From contig NC_065542.1 of NCBI RefSeq assembly GCF_932294415.1, positions 1,629,501 to 1,693,500 on the forward strand: a DNA stretch of 64,000 nucleotides. The letters run 5' to 3'. Shown piece after piece: positions 32,940 to 45,608 of this stretch. How positions within the stretch are numbered: position 1 is the stretch's first letter; the number at the start of each line of letters is the position of its first letter. This DNA comes from Quercus robur. Lineage: Eukaryota > Streptophyta > Magnoliopsida > Fagales > Fagaceae. Under the pieces are notes generated by a model. The model did no database searches, was not told where the DNA came from, and was given only the letters and a program-made list of their open reading frames with translations. The position numbers were made by a program, and so were the translations under genes.

Positions 32940-34886
32940 TGATTCAAGAATGTTTCATGAAGGTAGCTTCTCAATTCTCTCTAATTTTCTTCTTCTTTTT
33001 ATCTTTTTTTTTTATGAATGGTTATCACATTCATTTTTATCTTCCATCTAAACCCCCCCCCCCCCCCAAAAAAAAAAGACTTTTCTTCATTCAAGTTATT
33101 TCACTAACAATTTATGTACGTAACGTGCTCTACTGATATAATTTATCCACTTTATAATAGCTTAATTTTTTGGAACTAATGATTTCTGACATGATAAATA
33201 AGTAATCACATGCATGCCCAACAATGCTTGTTATTGCTTGATTACTTGGAGTTTGATTTAGTTACCATCTAGACATAAACACATGAAATTCCTTGAAATA
33301 GAATGAATTAGCTTTTGGGTCCGACCTCAAAATACTGTATTTTGGTGTGTATGCATGTACGAATGTGTGTTTGTAGGCGTGTTCTATATGTGGGCAATGC
33401 CCACCATATGTTCCAGGAAATTCCTCTATGAATGATGTGTAATTGGAAGATACAAGATGGTGACTTATGTAACCCTAACTTTTTCTAGGTTTTTCATTGT
33501 GTCTTCATGCGTATTAATAATCCTAATCTTGCTTGTGATTTTTAATTGTATGTACAGAGATTTCTTAGATTTGGTTTGTCTATGATGTCTTATTATTTGT
33601 GGTTTGGAACATGAATTTGTCAGTTTTAATAAGCCATATCTCTGTGGTTTTTTTTACTCGTGGCAGAATGATGCTGAAGATTATGAGTTTGCCTTGTTTA
33701 CTTAGGATCCTGATTTGTTTGGAGCTCCAATTCTAAGTATTATTTGGGTTTTCTAGTTATTGTTAAATAAATTAATACTCGAGACTTTATTTCTTCATTG
33801 TTTGTAATAAATGTGAGAGTTTGAACTCCAAGATGTCTTTGTGGCATTTTGTTGGAAGATTGCTACTAGTTCAACCATGGATTTGCTCGTCTTTTATGTG
33901 TTGTATGTAATTTAGCTTGTGTAATCCATTAACATCTGTGTTAATTGTTTTCTATTGTTTCTGTGAGTTTTATAGTTCTTTTGTTTATTCTTCTATAACA
34001 AATTGATGAACCTGATCCAAACCAACGTCAGGTTTTTTTTTTTTTGTGGGTTGAAGGGTTTGGCTAGGGCCTTTTTTTTTTTTGAAATTTGGTTGAATCA
34101 GATTGAAGTTGACAAAAATTTCAATTCAAATAACCCGATCCAACCCCACTATTATTTAATACTTTAAAAAATATGTATTTTAAACTCTTTAATTTAATAT
34201 ATTTTAGATTTTATATACCTATCAAAAAATTTTAATTTATTTTAGATTTTATAACTTAGTTTAAATTTGTTAGTTCATACTATTTTAGTATTTTGAGATT
34301 TAGTTTAGATGAAATTGTAATAATTTGTTTTTCAAAAATGGGTTTAAATTGGTGATTGAAAACCACCATTTTTTATTTGGCCTGATAAAATAGTTCTAAC
34401 GACCCGACCCAACCCTACATGTTCCCTATGGATCAAGTTGAGAGTTGAAAATTTCTCAACATGTGAAATTGTTGCCTTTTAAAAATAAAAACATAAAAAA
34501 TAAAAAATAAAAATCCAACCTATTCCAATGCATTCACACCTCTATTTTCTTTTTTTATTAACAATTATGCTCTTGCAACTATGTACGTCTTATGATTGAT
34601 GATAATAATAAAATAAAATTTCCATTTCATCTAAAAATTATTTAACACCCTACCTTCCCTCTTCACAGCCAGATTGTTCAAATGAATTTAATAATATTTT
34701 TGGAGAACCCACAATTTTTTTTAATGGATATAATAGTGAACACACAATTTGAATAATAGTTTGATGAACCCTTTTTCATCCTATTACTATATTACACTCT
34801 TGTAGTCTTGTAGACGTACTCCTTTTGTTATATAAACTTCCATACTGAGGCTCTAAAAAAAAAAACTTCCATACTGAAATTAAATT

Positions 34887-35018
34887 ATGGGGAAAATAAG
34901 GTTGAGTGGATACATTAATGGCAATGACTTCTTTCACAAATTCAATGAGGAGGACAAAGCTGCCATGATTCTTCTTCACGTTAAGCATGCCAATTGCTGG
35001 ATAAGAAATTTGCCATAG
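34887..35018 (+). CDS. Small conserved ORF upstream of B3 relic, copy 1
   Basis: A 43-codon frame starts MGKIRLSGYINGNDF and ends CWIRNLP before TAG. The duplicate at 39445-39576 keeps the same start, stop and length, with about seven amino-acid changes. I do not recognise it. It may be the first part of the B3-type gene whose remainder follows at 35132, now separated by a stop. It could also be conserved only because the duplication is young. Confidence 0.25.
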   Translation: MGKIRLSGYINGNDFFHKFNEEDKAAMILLHVKHANCWIRNLP

Positions 35019-35131
35019 CTTTGCATGAAATCAAAAACCAAAGAATTAGGCATAAGAAACATGTAGCAAATACTAGCAAGCCAAAACCCATTCAATGTTT
35101 CTAAAGAAAACCATGGTTATTAAGCCTGTCC

Positions 35132-35557
35132 ATGAAAGCCTATTCCTGCAAGTCCCTGGATATCCTACCATTCCCACGCCTCAACAGCCTCATAGGAGCA
35201 TGCTCTAAGCCTTTTGAGAAGCAATTTACATCTAGTTATGTTAGGGGTGACCAAAGCAGGCTATCCCTAAACAAACTAGATCTTGAAAACTTTCTCTTAC
35301 AATTGCTAAACAAGAACGAAGTCATTGATAATGGAATTCCTGTCATTGTGTATGACATAAAAGGTAAGGAATACTCAATGACATTCAAGCTTTGGTAGTC
35401 TAGGGATTATGTTGTTAAGGAAGGGTGGAACACATTTTGCCAAAAACATAGCCTGCGTGAGCATGAAGATTTTGTGATAGTGTTGATGTTCCACCATGTT
35501 CAAACTAGGGAACTATGCTTTTCCATCTCTTCGAGAAGATTTAAGTTAAATAGTTGA
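35132..35557 (+). pseudogene. B3-domain transcription factor relic, copy 1
   Basis: The frame MKAYSCKSLDILPF runs through RLSLNKLDLENFLLQLLN and GIPVIVYDIKGKEYSMTFK to LW, where TAG (35396-35398) replaces the glutamate codon of the duplicate. Beyond it the same frame continues with VVKEGWNTFCQKHSLREHED to a TGA at 35557. The fold elements (VYDIKGKEY, FKLW, VLKEGWNTF, EHEDFV) are those of a plant-specific B3 DNA-binding domain of the At2g33720-like group. With the nonsense codon it would lack the C-terminal half of the domain. Confidence 0.65.
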
Positions 35558-35934
35558 TTTTTTTTTTTTTTTTTTTTGAGAAGAAGTTACATGGTTAAAT
35601 TTAATTGTTATCAAAAGAAGACACATCTTACAATATCTAATGAATTGTATTTAAGTCTTAAATATGAACCCTAAAAATCAATCAATATTAGCTAGATTTT
35701 TTTAGTGTTAGGAGGGAGTTTGTATTGAGTGTAGAACTGTTAGCTATAGTACGAAGGTTTAGCAAAAAAATTTCCACTTTGTTAGTAGGAAGTACAGTTC
35801 ATAACAGCCAATATTGGAAGGCTATGGCTTGATTGCTTGGAGTTTGTTTTATCTACCATCTTGGCATAGAAAAAGAAAATTCCTCGCAATAGACAAAATT
35901 AGTTTCTAGGCCCGACTCAAAATACTATATATGT

Positions 35935-36290
35935 ATGTATGTATGTATTTAGGTTTGTATGCATGTATGAATAAGTGTTTGTAGGTGTATTCTGTATGTG
36001 GGTATGTCCAACCCACCAAATGTTTGAGGGAAGTCATCTATGGATGTTGTGTGATTGGAAGATACAAGATGTTGACTTATGTAACCCCATGACTTTTGCT
36101 AGATTTTTCATTATGCATCTTTCATAGGTGTTGATTATCCTAAGCTTGCATATAATTTTCAATTCTATGTATAGAGATTTCTTAGCTTTGGTTTGATTAT
36201 GTTGTCTTATTTGTGGTTTGGACCACATATTGGTCCGTTTTAGTAAGCCACATGTTAGCCTGTGATTTGTTTATATATAAATCTTTGTGT
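35935..36290 (+). repeat. NLR 3'-flank module D
   Basis: This is a fourth copy of the 350-base block (GTATGCATGTATGAATAAGT, GATTGGAAGATACAAGATG, AGCCACATGTTAGCC). It lies between the two 2.9 kb duplication units and is not part of either, so it records another partial flank duplication. Confidence 0.65.
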
Positions 36291-36404
36291 TTCAAATTTC
36301 TAAGTTATTATTTTCTTTTTATTTTTTTCCATTGATAAAGGATGTTTTAACTCTTAAGTGCTCACATTGTTAATTTGCCACACCGAGGTCACAGATTTAT
36401 AGTC

Positions 36405-37200
36405 TAATTCAAGATAGGATGTTGTCGAGGACATTTTTGCAACAAGGGTCGAAAATGCAAGAACGGCCCAAATCTCTCCTTGGGTTCTTTAGAAGTGTTT
36501 ATTGTGGAGAATCAAGCCCAAAATTCCAAATGTATAATGAACAAAAGGCTAATGGTGCTTTAACAAGAGAGAAATCAAAATGCCATAATTTGAAATACAA
36601 GAAAAATGCAGAAAGAGTATACAAGTCCTAAATTTCGACCCACAGTCAGTGAGAAGAGAAATTGAGAGAAGTTATGAGGAAGAGAGGGAAGGTTCTCCTG
36701 TACCCATATTTCCACCCCTATGCTTTAGAATTGCGAGAATGTTAGCTGGCTGAATGGGCTTAACAAAAGTGCAGAAAAAGCATGAAAACATAATAGGTTT
36801 GAAAGTTCGACCCATAGTCAACAAGAAGAGGAAATTGAGAAAGGTTGTGAGGAAGAGAGAGAAGGTTCCCATGTACCCAAATTTCTACCCCTAAGGTTCA
36901 AAATTGTGAAAATGTTTCTTGGCTTAGTGGGCTTTCGCTCTCAAGTTTCAGCTCTATGGGGAAAACGTGGTTGGTTTTGTTTTGAACTGAAGAGAGAGTT
37001 TTATATAGAATTTAGGGTGTTGCTAATGACTGGTTTTCGAGTAGTGGAAGAGGCTTTTATCCCCTATGATACTAATTTGGTGTTTTGGCTTGGGTTGCTT
37101 TTGTTTAGGGAAGACTTTGGTATCCTCACCTAAGTGAGGGCTAGTAGATGGAGTTGGCCAATGAGAGCCAACTGATAGGCCAAAAAACATATCAACCCCT
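36405..37200. repeat. Unidentified insertion with internal direct repeat
   Basis: A GC-richer block interrupts the NLR-flank modules. Two related segments (about 36620-36760 and 36800-36930) share 'TTCGACCCA.AGTCA', 'GAGGAAGAGAG' and 'CATGTACCCAAATTTCTACC'-like words. Its frames are short. An LTR or other retroelement fragment is likely, but I cannot name it. Confidence 0.35.
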
Positions 37201-37317
37201 TGTATTAAATTAATTGGAACTACAACTTGATACTTTGTGTTACCTAAGTTAGCAATATCTATTTGAATTTTTTATCATACTCTTAGACATAACTCATAAG
37301 TTACTCTTTGTTATTTA

Positions 37318-37352
37318 GTGTTGCGGTGAATCCCAAAGATCTACATCTGGTA
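37318..37352 (+). pseudogene. NLR relic: C-terminal end, second copy
   Basis: 'TTGCGGTGAATCCCAAAGAT' to 'CATCTGGTAG' aligns with the relic at 32906 and with the ends of the two NLR genes. It is followed by TTCATGAAGGTAGCTTCTC. It is too short to encode anything and marks a lost NLR body. Confidence 0.6.
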
Positions 37353-39444
37353 GTAATTCGAGAATGTTTCATGAAGGTAGCTTCTCAATTCTCTATGTTT
37401 TTCTTCTTCTTCTTCTTCTTCTTCTTCTTCTTCTTCTTCTTCTTCTTTTTCTTTTTTCATGAATCGTTATTGCATGCATTTCTATCTTTCATCTAAACTC
37501 CCCTCCCCCACCCCCCCCCCTAAAAAAAAAGCTTTGTTTCATCTAAGTTATTTCACTAACAAATTTATGTATGCTTGACTTATATTATTTATCCACTTTG
37601 TAATAGCTTAAGTTTTTGAAACTAATGGTTTCTGACATGATAAATAAGTAACCATGTTCATGCCTAACAATGCTTGCTATTGCTTGATTGCTTGGAGTTT
37701 GATTTAGTTACCATCTTGGCATAAACTGATAAATACATCAAATTCTTTGAAATAGAATGAATTAGCTTCTGGATCCTGTGTCAAAATACTGTTTTTAATA
37801 TGTATTTTGGTGTGTATGCATGTGTGAATGTGTGTTTGTAGGCATGTTTTGTATGTGAGTAATGCCCACCATATGTTCCAGGAAAGTCCTCTATGAATGA
37901 TGTGTGATCGGAAGATACAAGATTGTGAATTATGTAACGCTGACTTTTTCTGGGTTTTTTCATTATGTGTCCTCCATGCATGTCAATAATCCTAATCTTG
38001 CTTGTGATTTTCAATTGTATGTACAGAGCTTTCTTAGATTTGGTTTGGCTATGATGTCTTATTATTTTTGGTTTGGAACATGAATTTGTCAGTTTTAATA
38101 AGCCATGCCTCTGTTTTTTTTTTTTTTTTTTTTTTTGGTTTTACTCGTGACAGAATGATGCTAAAGATTATAAGTTTGCCTTGTTTGACTCAAAAGGATT
38201 ATGTTTTGTTGGGAGCTCCAATTCTAAATATTGTTTGGGTATTCTAGTTATTGTTCAATATATTAATACTCAAGACTTTGTTTCTTATTTGTTTGTAATA
38301 AATGTAAAAGTTTGAACTCCAAGATGCCTTTGTGGCAGTTTGTTGGAAGATTGCTACTGGTTCAACCATGGATTTGCTCATCTTTTGTGTTCTAATTTGT
38401 ATGTAATTTAGCTTGTGTAAAACATTAACATCCGTGTGAATTGTTTTCTATTATTTTTGAGTTTTATAGTTCTTTTGTTTATTCTTCTTTAACAACTTGA
38501 TGAACCTTATCCAAACCAACATCAGGGTTTGATTTTTGTGGGTTGAAGGGTTTGGTTGGGTCCTTATTTTTTGAAACTTGAGTTGGATCAGGTTGAAAAG
38601 TTGACAAAAATTTCAATCCAAATAACCTGATCCAACCTGCTATTAATTAATAATTTAAAAAACAATATATGTATAAACTCTTTAATTCATTTTATTTTAG
38701 ATTTTATATACCTATCAAATTTTTTTTTTTTTTTGAAAATAATAAGTGTTTTAACACATACACATGGAGAGAGGGGAGAAGGTCTTAAAGAAACTGATGG
38801 TGGTGTATATCCAAAATAACCTAACTCTTGGATACATAGTACAGATTTTAAACCTCTTTAGACTTTATAACTTACTTTAAATTTGTTAGTTTGGACTATC
38901 TTAGTATTTTGAGATTTATTTTAGATGAAATTGTAATTATTTATTTAAAAAATGGGTTTAAATTGGTGAATGAAAACCAAAATTTTTATTAGGCCTAACA
39001 AAATGGTTCTAACGAACCGACCCAACCCTACATGTTCCCTATGAATCAAGTTGAGTTGAACTTTTCTCAACATGTGAAATTGTTGGCTTTTAAAAAAACA
39101 CAAAACAAAATCCAACCTATTCCAATGCATTCACACCTCTATTTTCTTTTTTCATAAACAATTATGCTCTTGTAACTCTGTACATCTTATGATTGATGAT
39201 AATAATAAATAAAGTTTCCATTTTATCTAAAAATTATTTAACATCCTACCGCCCCTCTTCATAGCAAAATTGTTAAAACGAATTAAATAATATTTTTGGA
39301 GAACCCACAAATTTTTTTAATGGATACAATATAGTGAGCACACAATTTGAATAATAGCTTGATGAACCCTTTTTCATCCTATTACTATATTAGACTTGTA
39401 GACGTACTCCTTTCCTCATATAAATTTAGATCCTGAAATAAATT

Positions 39445-39576
39445 ATGGGGAAAATAAGGTTGAGTGGATATGTTAATGGCAATGACTTTCTTCACATATT
39501 CAATGAGGAAGACAAAGCTACCATGATTCTTCATCACATAAAGCATGCCAATTACTGGATAAGAAATTTGCCATAG
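39445..39576 (+). CDS. Small conserved ORF upstream of B3 relic, copy 2
   Basis: The frame MGKIRLSGYVNGNDFLHIF ends YWIRNLP before TAG and has the same 43 codons as the copy at 34887. It is not recognised. Preservation of frame and length in both copies is the only sign of coding. Confidence 0.25.
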   Translation: MGKIRLSGYVNGNDFLHIFNEEDKATMILHHIKHANYWIRNLP

Positions 39577-39689
39577 CTTTGCATGAAATCAAAAACCAAA
39601 GAATTAGGCATAAGCAACATGTAGCAAATACTAGCAAGCTAGAACCCATTCAATGTTTCAGAAGAAAACCATGATTATTAACCCCGTCC

Positions 39690-40101
39690 ATGAAAGCCTA
39701 TTCTTGCAAGCCCCCAGATATCCCACCATTCCCATGCCTCAACAGCCTCATAGAAGCATGCTCTAAGCCTTTTGAGAAGCAATTGATATTCAGTTACGTA
39801 AGGGGTGACCAAAGCAGGCTGTCCTTGAACAAACTTGTCGAAAACTCTCTTACCATTGCTAAACAAGAACGAATTTGTTGATAATGGAATTCCTATCATT
39901 ATGTATGACATAAAAGGTAAGGAACACTCAATGACGTTCAAACTTTGGGAGTCCAGAGTTTATGTTCTCAAGGAAGGGTGGAACACGTTTTGCCAAAATC
40001 ATAGTTTGCGTGAGCATGAAGATTTCGTGACACTATGGATGTTCCGCCATGTTCAAACTATGCCTTTCCATCTTTTCAAGAAGACTAAGTTACACAGTTG
40101 A
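39690..40101 (+). pseudogene. B3-domain transcription factor relic, copy 2
   Basis: The N-terminal part (MKAYSCKPPDIPPFP to LSLNKLVENS) and the B3 part (LLNKNEFVDNGIPIIMYDIK to a stop at 40101) are in different frames, separated by a small deletion near 39835. The B3 half is open and has FKLWESRVYVLKEGWNTF and EHEDFVTLWMFRHVQT, so it is better preserved than copy 1. The frameshift makes a full protein unlikely. The family assignment is the same as for copy 1. Confidence 0.65.
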
Positions 40102-40270
40102 TTTTTTTTTTTTTTTTTTTTTTTTTGAGAATCTAGTTACATGGTTAAATTTAATTGTTATCAAAAGAAGATGACACATTTTACAATATCTAAAGAATTG
40201 TATTTAAGTCTTAAATACAAACCTTACATATCAATCAATATTAGCTAGATGTTTTTAATGTTAGGAGGGA

Positions 40271-41942
40271 GTTTGTGTTAAGTGTAGGTATTAACTATTA
40301 CTGTTAGCTAGAGAAGGGAGGTTTAGCAAAAAGATTTTCAATTTGTCAGTAGGAAGTACAGGACATAACATAACGCCCATGTTGGAGGGTTTGACAACAT
40401 TATAATAGTACATTTTTGGAATGATAATAAACCTTTTTTTTTTTTTGTTTGCACCATGGATGTTATTCCCATGACTTGATCTCTTTGCAATGATTTTGTA
40501 ATGCACAAATCGGTCTTGGTGGGTTCGTAGCTAGGATTTATACCACTACTAGTTACTAGTCATCTTAAGCAACAATTTGCTCAACCTCATTTATCAATCT
40601 GTCGGCTTGTAGCAAAATATCAATATGATTAAATAGTATTTCAATATAGTGAATTGATTTTTAAAGTTACACACCACAACAGTTTTCCATTTGATCACCA
40701 CAAAAGGAGTAATTTTATACAATAAAGCTACAAATTTACACCATCTTTTGCAATTCTCATCACCCAAAGAGAGAGAGAGAGAGAGAGATAGTTCCATTAA
40801 CACCTTTCTATATCATTCTATTGTGTGCCACTGTCTACATGTTTTTTTGAACAACACTATACACTATTTCTATATGTCCATTTGATTTCACCTAAATCCC
40901 ATAGGGATTAGTTTCAATTATACATCCACTTAACCAACTGCTACTCTGCTACATAGCACAACTAACCCACTCCCATCATTCTCAATCAACATTTCAAGGG
41001 TGAGCCCTGGTGTGGACAATGGCATATCCTTTTCATTGTAACTTTGACTATCATTCCCATCGCAGCATGACACAATCATAAATTTCAGGACTTTCTGCAA
41101 TGTTAAAAGTATGAGATAATTTGGCCTAGAATGCAGTGATATGATAATAACAAAAATTGCTTCCATTGTCATCAATTGCACTTGCATGATGCATCTAAAG
41201 GCGTGTCGCAAGAATTTGAATATTGCTGCTATCATCAGCGCTTCCTCTAAATCTTCTTGGCTTTTCTTGAAAAATTTCTAACCATAACTATGTTAGAGAA
41301 TGTTAATGGAAGTTCTTCATCAACAATCTCGATACAAGTGTTTTAGTATGAAAAGAGCGGTATCATGATCCCTCCAATAGTTTCTGTATACCAAGATTCA
41401 CAAATTAAAAGAAGATCAAGGTACAAAAGCAACATAACATGTAGACTCAAGTTACTTGTCTGTTACTATATTCCCCACTACAAAGAATGGGGATAAAAGA
41501 GAAGAAAACTATTAAATTTTTAAACCCCACAATCAAACCCCCAAATCAAACTCAAAAGGCCCAAAGTTTAAAGTGATATCATTTTAAAAGTCCAGAGTTC
41601 AATTTGAAACTAACAAACCTATAAGTTTTAATTTGTAACAATCTTAAACTTCACGATTTAAATTGAAACTTTTGAAATTATAGGATTTATTTTGAAACCA
41701 CAATTATTGGGTTTGATTTGAAAGAACCCCGGAAATATATGGTGTAAAATGTAATTATCCCTAATCTTTTTCTCCAATTCTGCAACTTAATCTCTTTCTT
41801 TCTTACTGAAATTATGCATTTGCGACAATTTTTGCTGCCTACGGATTTTGCTGTTGTATTCATGTTATTAATTCAAGCCGGTGCTGCATCTGTTCTTTGT
41901 AGTGTTATTAATTCAGTTTCTTTAGTCATAAAACAAGATTAT
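40271..41942. other. Intergenic DNA with one exon-like stretch
   Basis: Mostly AT-rich. On the minus strand, 41090 down to about 40935 follows a good acceptor (TTAACATTGCAG) and reads KVLKFMIVSCCDGNDSQSY and later LTLEMLIENDGSGLVVLC to a stop. I do not recognise the protein. It could be a terminal exon of a captured gene or chance. Confidence 0.3.
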
Positions 41943-42224
41943 TATTAGAAGTATATAGTTAAGTGATTAAATTTACCATATCCTAATAGCTTAATCTTTT
42001 CGGACAATCGGTAATTTAACATGGTATCAAAGTGGGAAGTCCTAAGTTTGATCTCTGTCTCCACCATTCTATCTCCGATTTAAATTACCATGTGTTGGGC
42101 CTCACCTATTAAAAGGTAGTTTCGGCCCACACGTGAAGCGGAGTGTTAGAGAAGTATATAATTAAATGATTAAATCTACCATATCTTAATAACTTAAGCT
42201 TTTGGAACAATCAGTAATTTAAAA
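41943..42224 (+). mobile_element. TRIM (miniature LTR retrotransposon)
   Basis: Two direct repeats of about 78 bases (41943-42021 and 42144-42224; shared GAAGTATATA, GATTAAAT, ACCATATC, CAATC.GTAATTTAA) flank about 120 bases. Directly after the first repeat stands TGGTATCAAAGT, a near match to the initiator tRNA-Met primer-binding site, and GAAGCGGAG, polypurine-like, precedes the second. This is the architecture of a TRIM/SMART element; it encodes nothing. Confidence 0.7.
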
Positions 42225-44699
42225 ATTACAAACAGATGAAAAAGATTAGTGTAATTTACCAAATGATTACGAACAAATGAAAATAAAAAGTTCTAAGAAC
42301 ATAAATATCCTAAACTCAATCCGACATTTTGTTAAAATATTTTAACCCTTCTGTGGTGTAAGAATAAGAAAGAGAAACGAAAAAAGAAAACTTTTTAGCA
42401 ACTGCAAGTATATAGTAATCATTGACATTGTGAAAACCTTATGGTTGGCAGAAACAGATTATAAGATAAAAACCAAATAGGATAGCTTGAAAAAATGCAA
42501 AAAGGGCCAATAAATGTAAACACATAAGAAGAATCATAGTGATAGTTGTCGCTTAAACATGGTTTGGTGGGATCAGATACATTAATCATTACATACTAAT
42601 TGCATGAACATTTTGTGCCAAATGTTCAGACGAGAAGTTAATGATGGAAGGCAGATGATAATAGTTGCACACAATGTAGATAGTGAGTACTTGCCCAATA
42701 ACAAGCAATACTTGACAAAACCAAAATTATGTATAAAATGACTTTTTTTAGAAAGTATAAAGCGGAGTACTTATGTATGTGATCCAAGGGCTTGTAAGTA
42801 TGGATGCTCAAATGTTTTATCCTGCACGAACAACATCAAACTATTATTGGAAAAATATATTTCAACATGCAAATGCAACTCAAGTTCAACTTAATCTTAA
42901 TCACAACATTGATATCAGTTACATGAGTCTTAATACTACCCACGTATTTTTTTAATCCCCTTATCGGCTTACCCTTAACACTCCTCCCACCTATATCAAC
43001 TTTTTTAAACTAGTGCATCTGTAGATCTTCATTGCACATAATGAACCATCTGAGGTGACTCCCGCATCTTATCCTTGATTGATGCGCCAATCTTTGCATC
43101 AATATCTCAACTACTCATTTGATTTTCCTTATGTTGCGAGTCATCCATCTGAACCCTCTTAACATTCACATCATGTCATTTATCTTAATGCTGCCATGTC
43201 TAAGACCTACGTGTGCTGGGTACACAGCACCATGTCCATATCCTTGTTTTAAGATTAGCATGCAACAAGGTGGGGATAAATACAAAGAATCTGGCAAGAA
43301 AGCTGCTCCAATGATCAGGTTAGGTCCTTTTATGTTGAACTGGTACCACCTTATCCATTTTTAATGACTTCTAACAAGAAACCCATGCAAGAAGCTAATC
43401 CCAGTTACCATTAGAAATATATGTGCAGTATCAGTACGTGCATGTGCATGACCATGTACATGGTTGTAAGATTTAGCATCAAATTGGTAAGACAACACAC
43501 TTGAAGCATGTGATCAATCCGTCCTTCTTCACTTCCAGTTAATCTCTGAATCATAAGAGAACCATATGATCTCCCCTCTTTTTCTTGGGAATCCTCTCCC
43601 TCTTCTGCAATATAAACATTAAAATTTTTACATGTATTAATAATATAGACCAAAGAATATAAGATTGATTAAAATACTTCTCCACACAGCCGTAGATAGG
43701 CTTAAATAGCAAAAAATGGATTTCCATAATAAATGCCAATTAGTTTGAACCACCACTCAGTGGAGCTGGATTATAGTATCAAAATTATGTTTTGGTCGTG
43801 GGGTAACAGTTTGATTTACTTTTCTCTGTTTTTCTTGTTTCTTATTTGTAAAATAAGCAGGGGCCTGGGGGTTTGATGTGGATACTTGGAAGAGGACCAC
43901 TCTGTTAAGATATATTCCATCAATCCTCCTTACCTTTATGAACAGAAGGAGGAGAATATGAAGTGACAATGAAAGGGGGGAAACAGGAAAAGTAATGCAA
44001 AACAGAAGGGTGAGAGATTATGTTACCTTCAAGGCTATCCATGCTTCTGGATTGGCAAACTGTGAGTACATTGACCTGTTTAAACAGCATACAGCTTAGA
44101 ACTTAACATCTTGCTTGAGTAAAAAGCAAACACAACACACATAATATGGTAAAATGTAACTGAGCGATTGATGGGCCCAACTGAAGCTCAACGTCACTTA
44201 GTACTATAAATGAATATGAGAACAGTTAATCATAAACTGAAACGATATGAGATTATTTATATTTACATGATTACTTATTGAGCTAGCATTCTATCCTCCC
44301 AAACTGGAAACCAACCCAACCAGTGTGGTCAATTTGGATGTACATACACACTACTTCATTTAAAGTTGAGAGAAATGGGAACCTGACAATGGCCATGCTA
44401 AATTATGGGTCAAGCCAAAATCAAACCCACCAATCAAGTAGAAGCTTTAGTATATGTGACAATCTTAAGATAATTTGGAAAATATTTCAACTTCTAGGAT
44501 TAGAAGAGGACGAATGTTTACTTTTAACTATTTAGCAAAAATAAACTATTTAGAAGTGACATACATAAGTATATAAAAGTGGTATTTCCAGATTAAGGCA
44601 TTTCTTCCAGATTTAAATTTATAACAAGTGGTGTACAAGTGCCATTGTACTTGAAACCAACAGATTCAAGAGCTCAAACTCCAACTTTATTTTTATAAG

Positions 44700-44790
44700 T
44701 GGCAAGTTATACATACATCTAGTGGATTTCAAAATCTGTCCACCCCATTCTAAGGGGCAAGGAAGTGCCAATTGAGCCACAGCTCATTGG
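44700..44790 (-). repeat. SINE-like stretch
   Basis: On the minus strand, GCTGTGGCTCAATTGGCACT resembles a tRNA-type A box and resembles the plus-strand stretch at 2248. A weak B box-like 'tttgaaatcc' follows. It lies in an intron of the SGR2-like fragment. Confidence 0.3.
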
Positions 44791-45608
44791 CAAATCCACC
44801 TTTAAATTTCACCAAATAGCATAGCCACAATTTCAAAGAAATGAAATGCCTCCCCCAGGCACATGCCCCTTTAAAATTACTAAAGAATACTCTATTTCAT
44901 TTTCAATCTCATTTATCTTCAAAGAGACATTGGATTCCCCACTAATAAGTTGGGAATTATAATCCCAGTTATTGATATTAAAAAGAAAAAGAAAAATGCA
45001 AAGGGAAGGTTAAACTAAAGCAACCTTCCCCCATCCAAAGCTTTCCATATCTAGATTCTTTTTGAAGCCCCACTTAAAATGTTGTCAACTCCTTTATGAG
45101 CCCTTTTTCTTACTCCTCTCTGCCAACTTCATGTACAAGAACCATTTAACCTATTTCCATAATGCAGGTACCCTAAACTGTAATTTTAACCTAGTAATAT
45201 GTCTAAAGAGAAACCATATGATCACCTAAAATCTGCTTGCTCAAAGCAGGCAAAAAGGATAGAAAACTTGATCAAAAGGCAGGTGCTGATCAATCACCAA
45301 GAGAAATAAAACCAAAGTTTCAGACGACAATTAAGATGTTAGCAAAAAATTTGGAAGCAGAAGGGAGCATCTCCAAACCATAGCCACATATCTACTACAA
45401 TATTCTTTATCTTCCACTATTAATTTATAATCAAGGAAGTTATATTATCTTACAGCTCTTTAGAATGTAATGTTACTACACATTTGAAATTAAAACTTGT
45501 GGCTGACATAAAGCTTAGAAAAGAAGTTAAAGAATGTGAGTAAAGGTCTTGTGACCCTGATAAAAAGAATTATGTAGAGAGCACAATCAAATTTATTCAA
45601 AGTTTATT

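Larger units (their letters stand above)
32860..35730 (+). repeat. Direct segmental duplication, copy 1 (NLR tail + B3 relic)
   Basis: About 2.9 kb from 'GTTACTCTTTGTTATTCAG' through the NLR C-terminal relic, the 3'-flank module (about 33340-33640), 'AGAATGATGCTGAAGATTAT', a small conserved ORF and the B3 relic recurs in the same order and orientation at 37290-40270. Similarity is high throughout, with many small indels, so the duplication post-dates the loss of the NLR body. Confidence 0.75.
37290..40270 (+). repeat. Direct segmental duplication, copy 2
   Basis: This is the second copy of the unit described at 32860-35730, with module E at 37800-38110 and a B3 relic at 39690. It differs by an expanded (TTC)n tract at 37404-37448 and by a poly-T insertion near 38116. 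Both copies have the same gene order. Confidence 0.75.

Noticed and set aside
36906..37133. 75-codon plus-strand frame (MKMFLGLVGFRSQVSALW)
   Set aside because: It lies in an unidentified repeated insertion, has no recognised domain and its sister repeat does not keep the frame.
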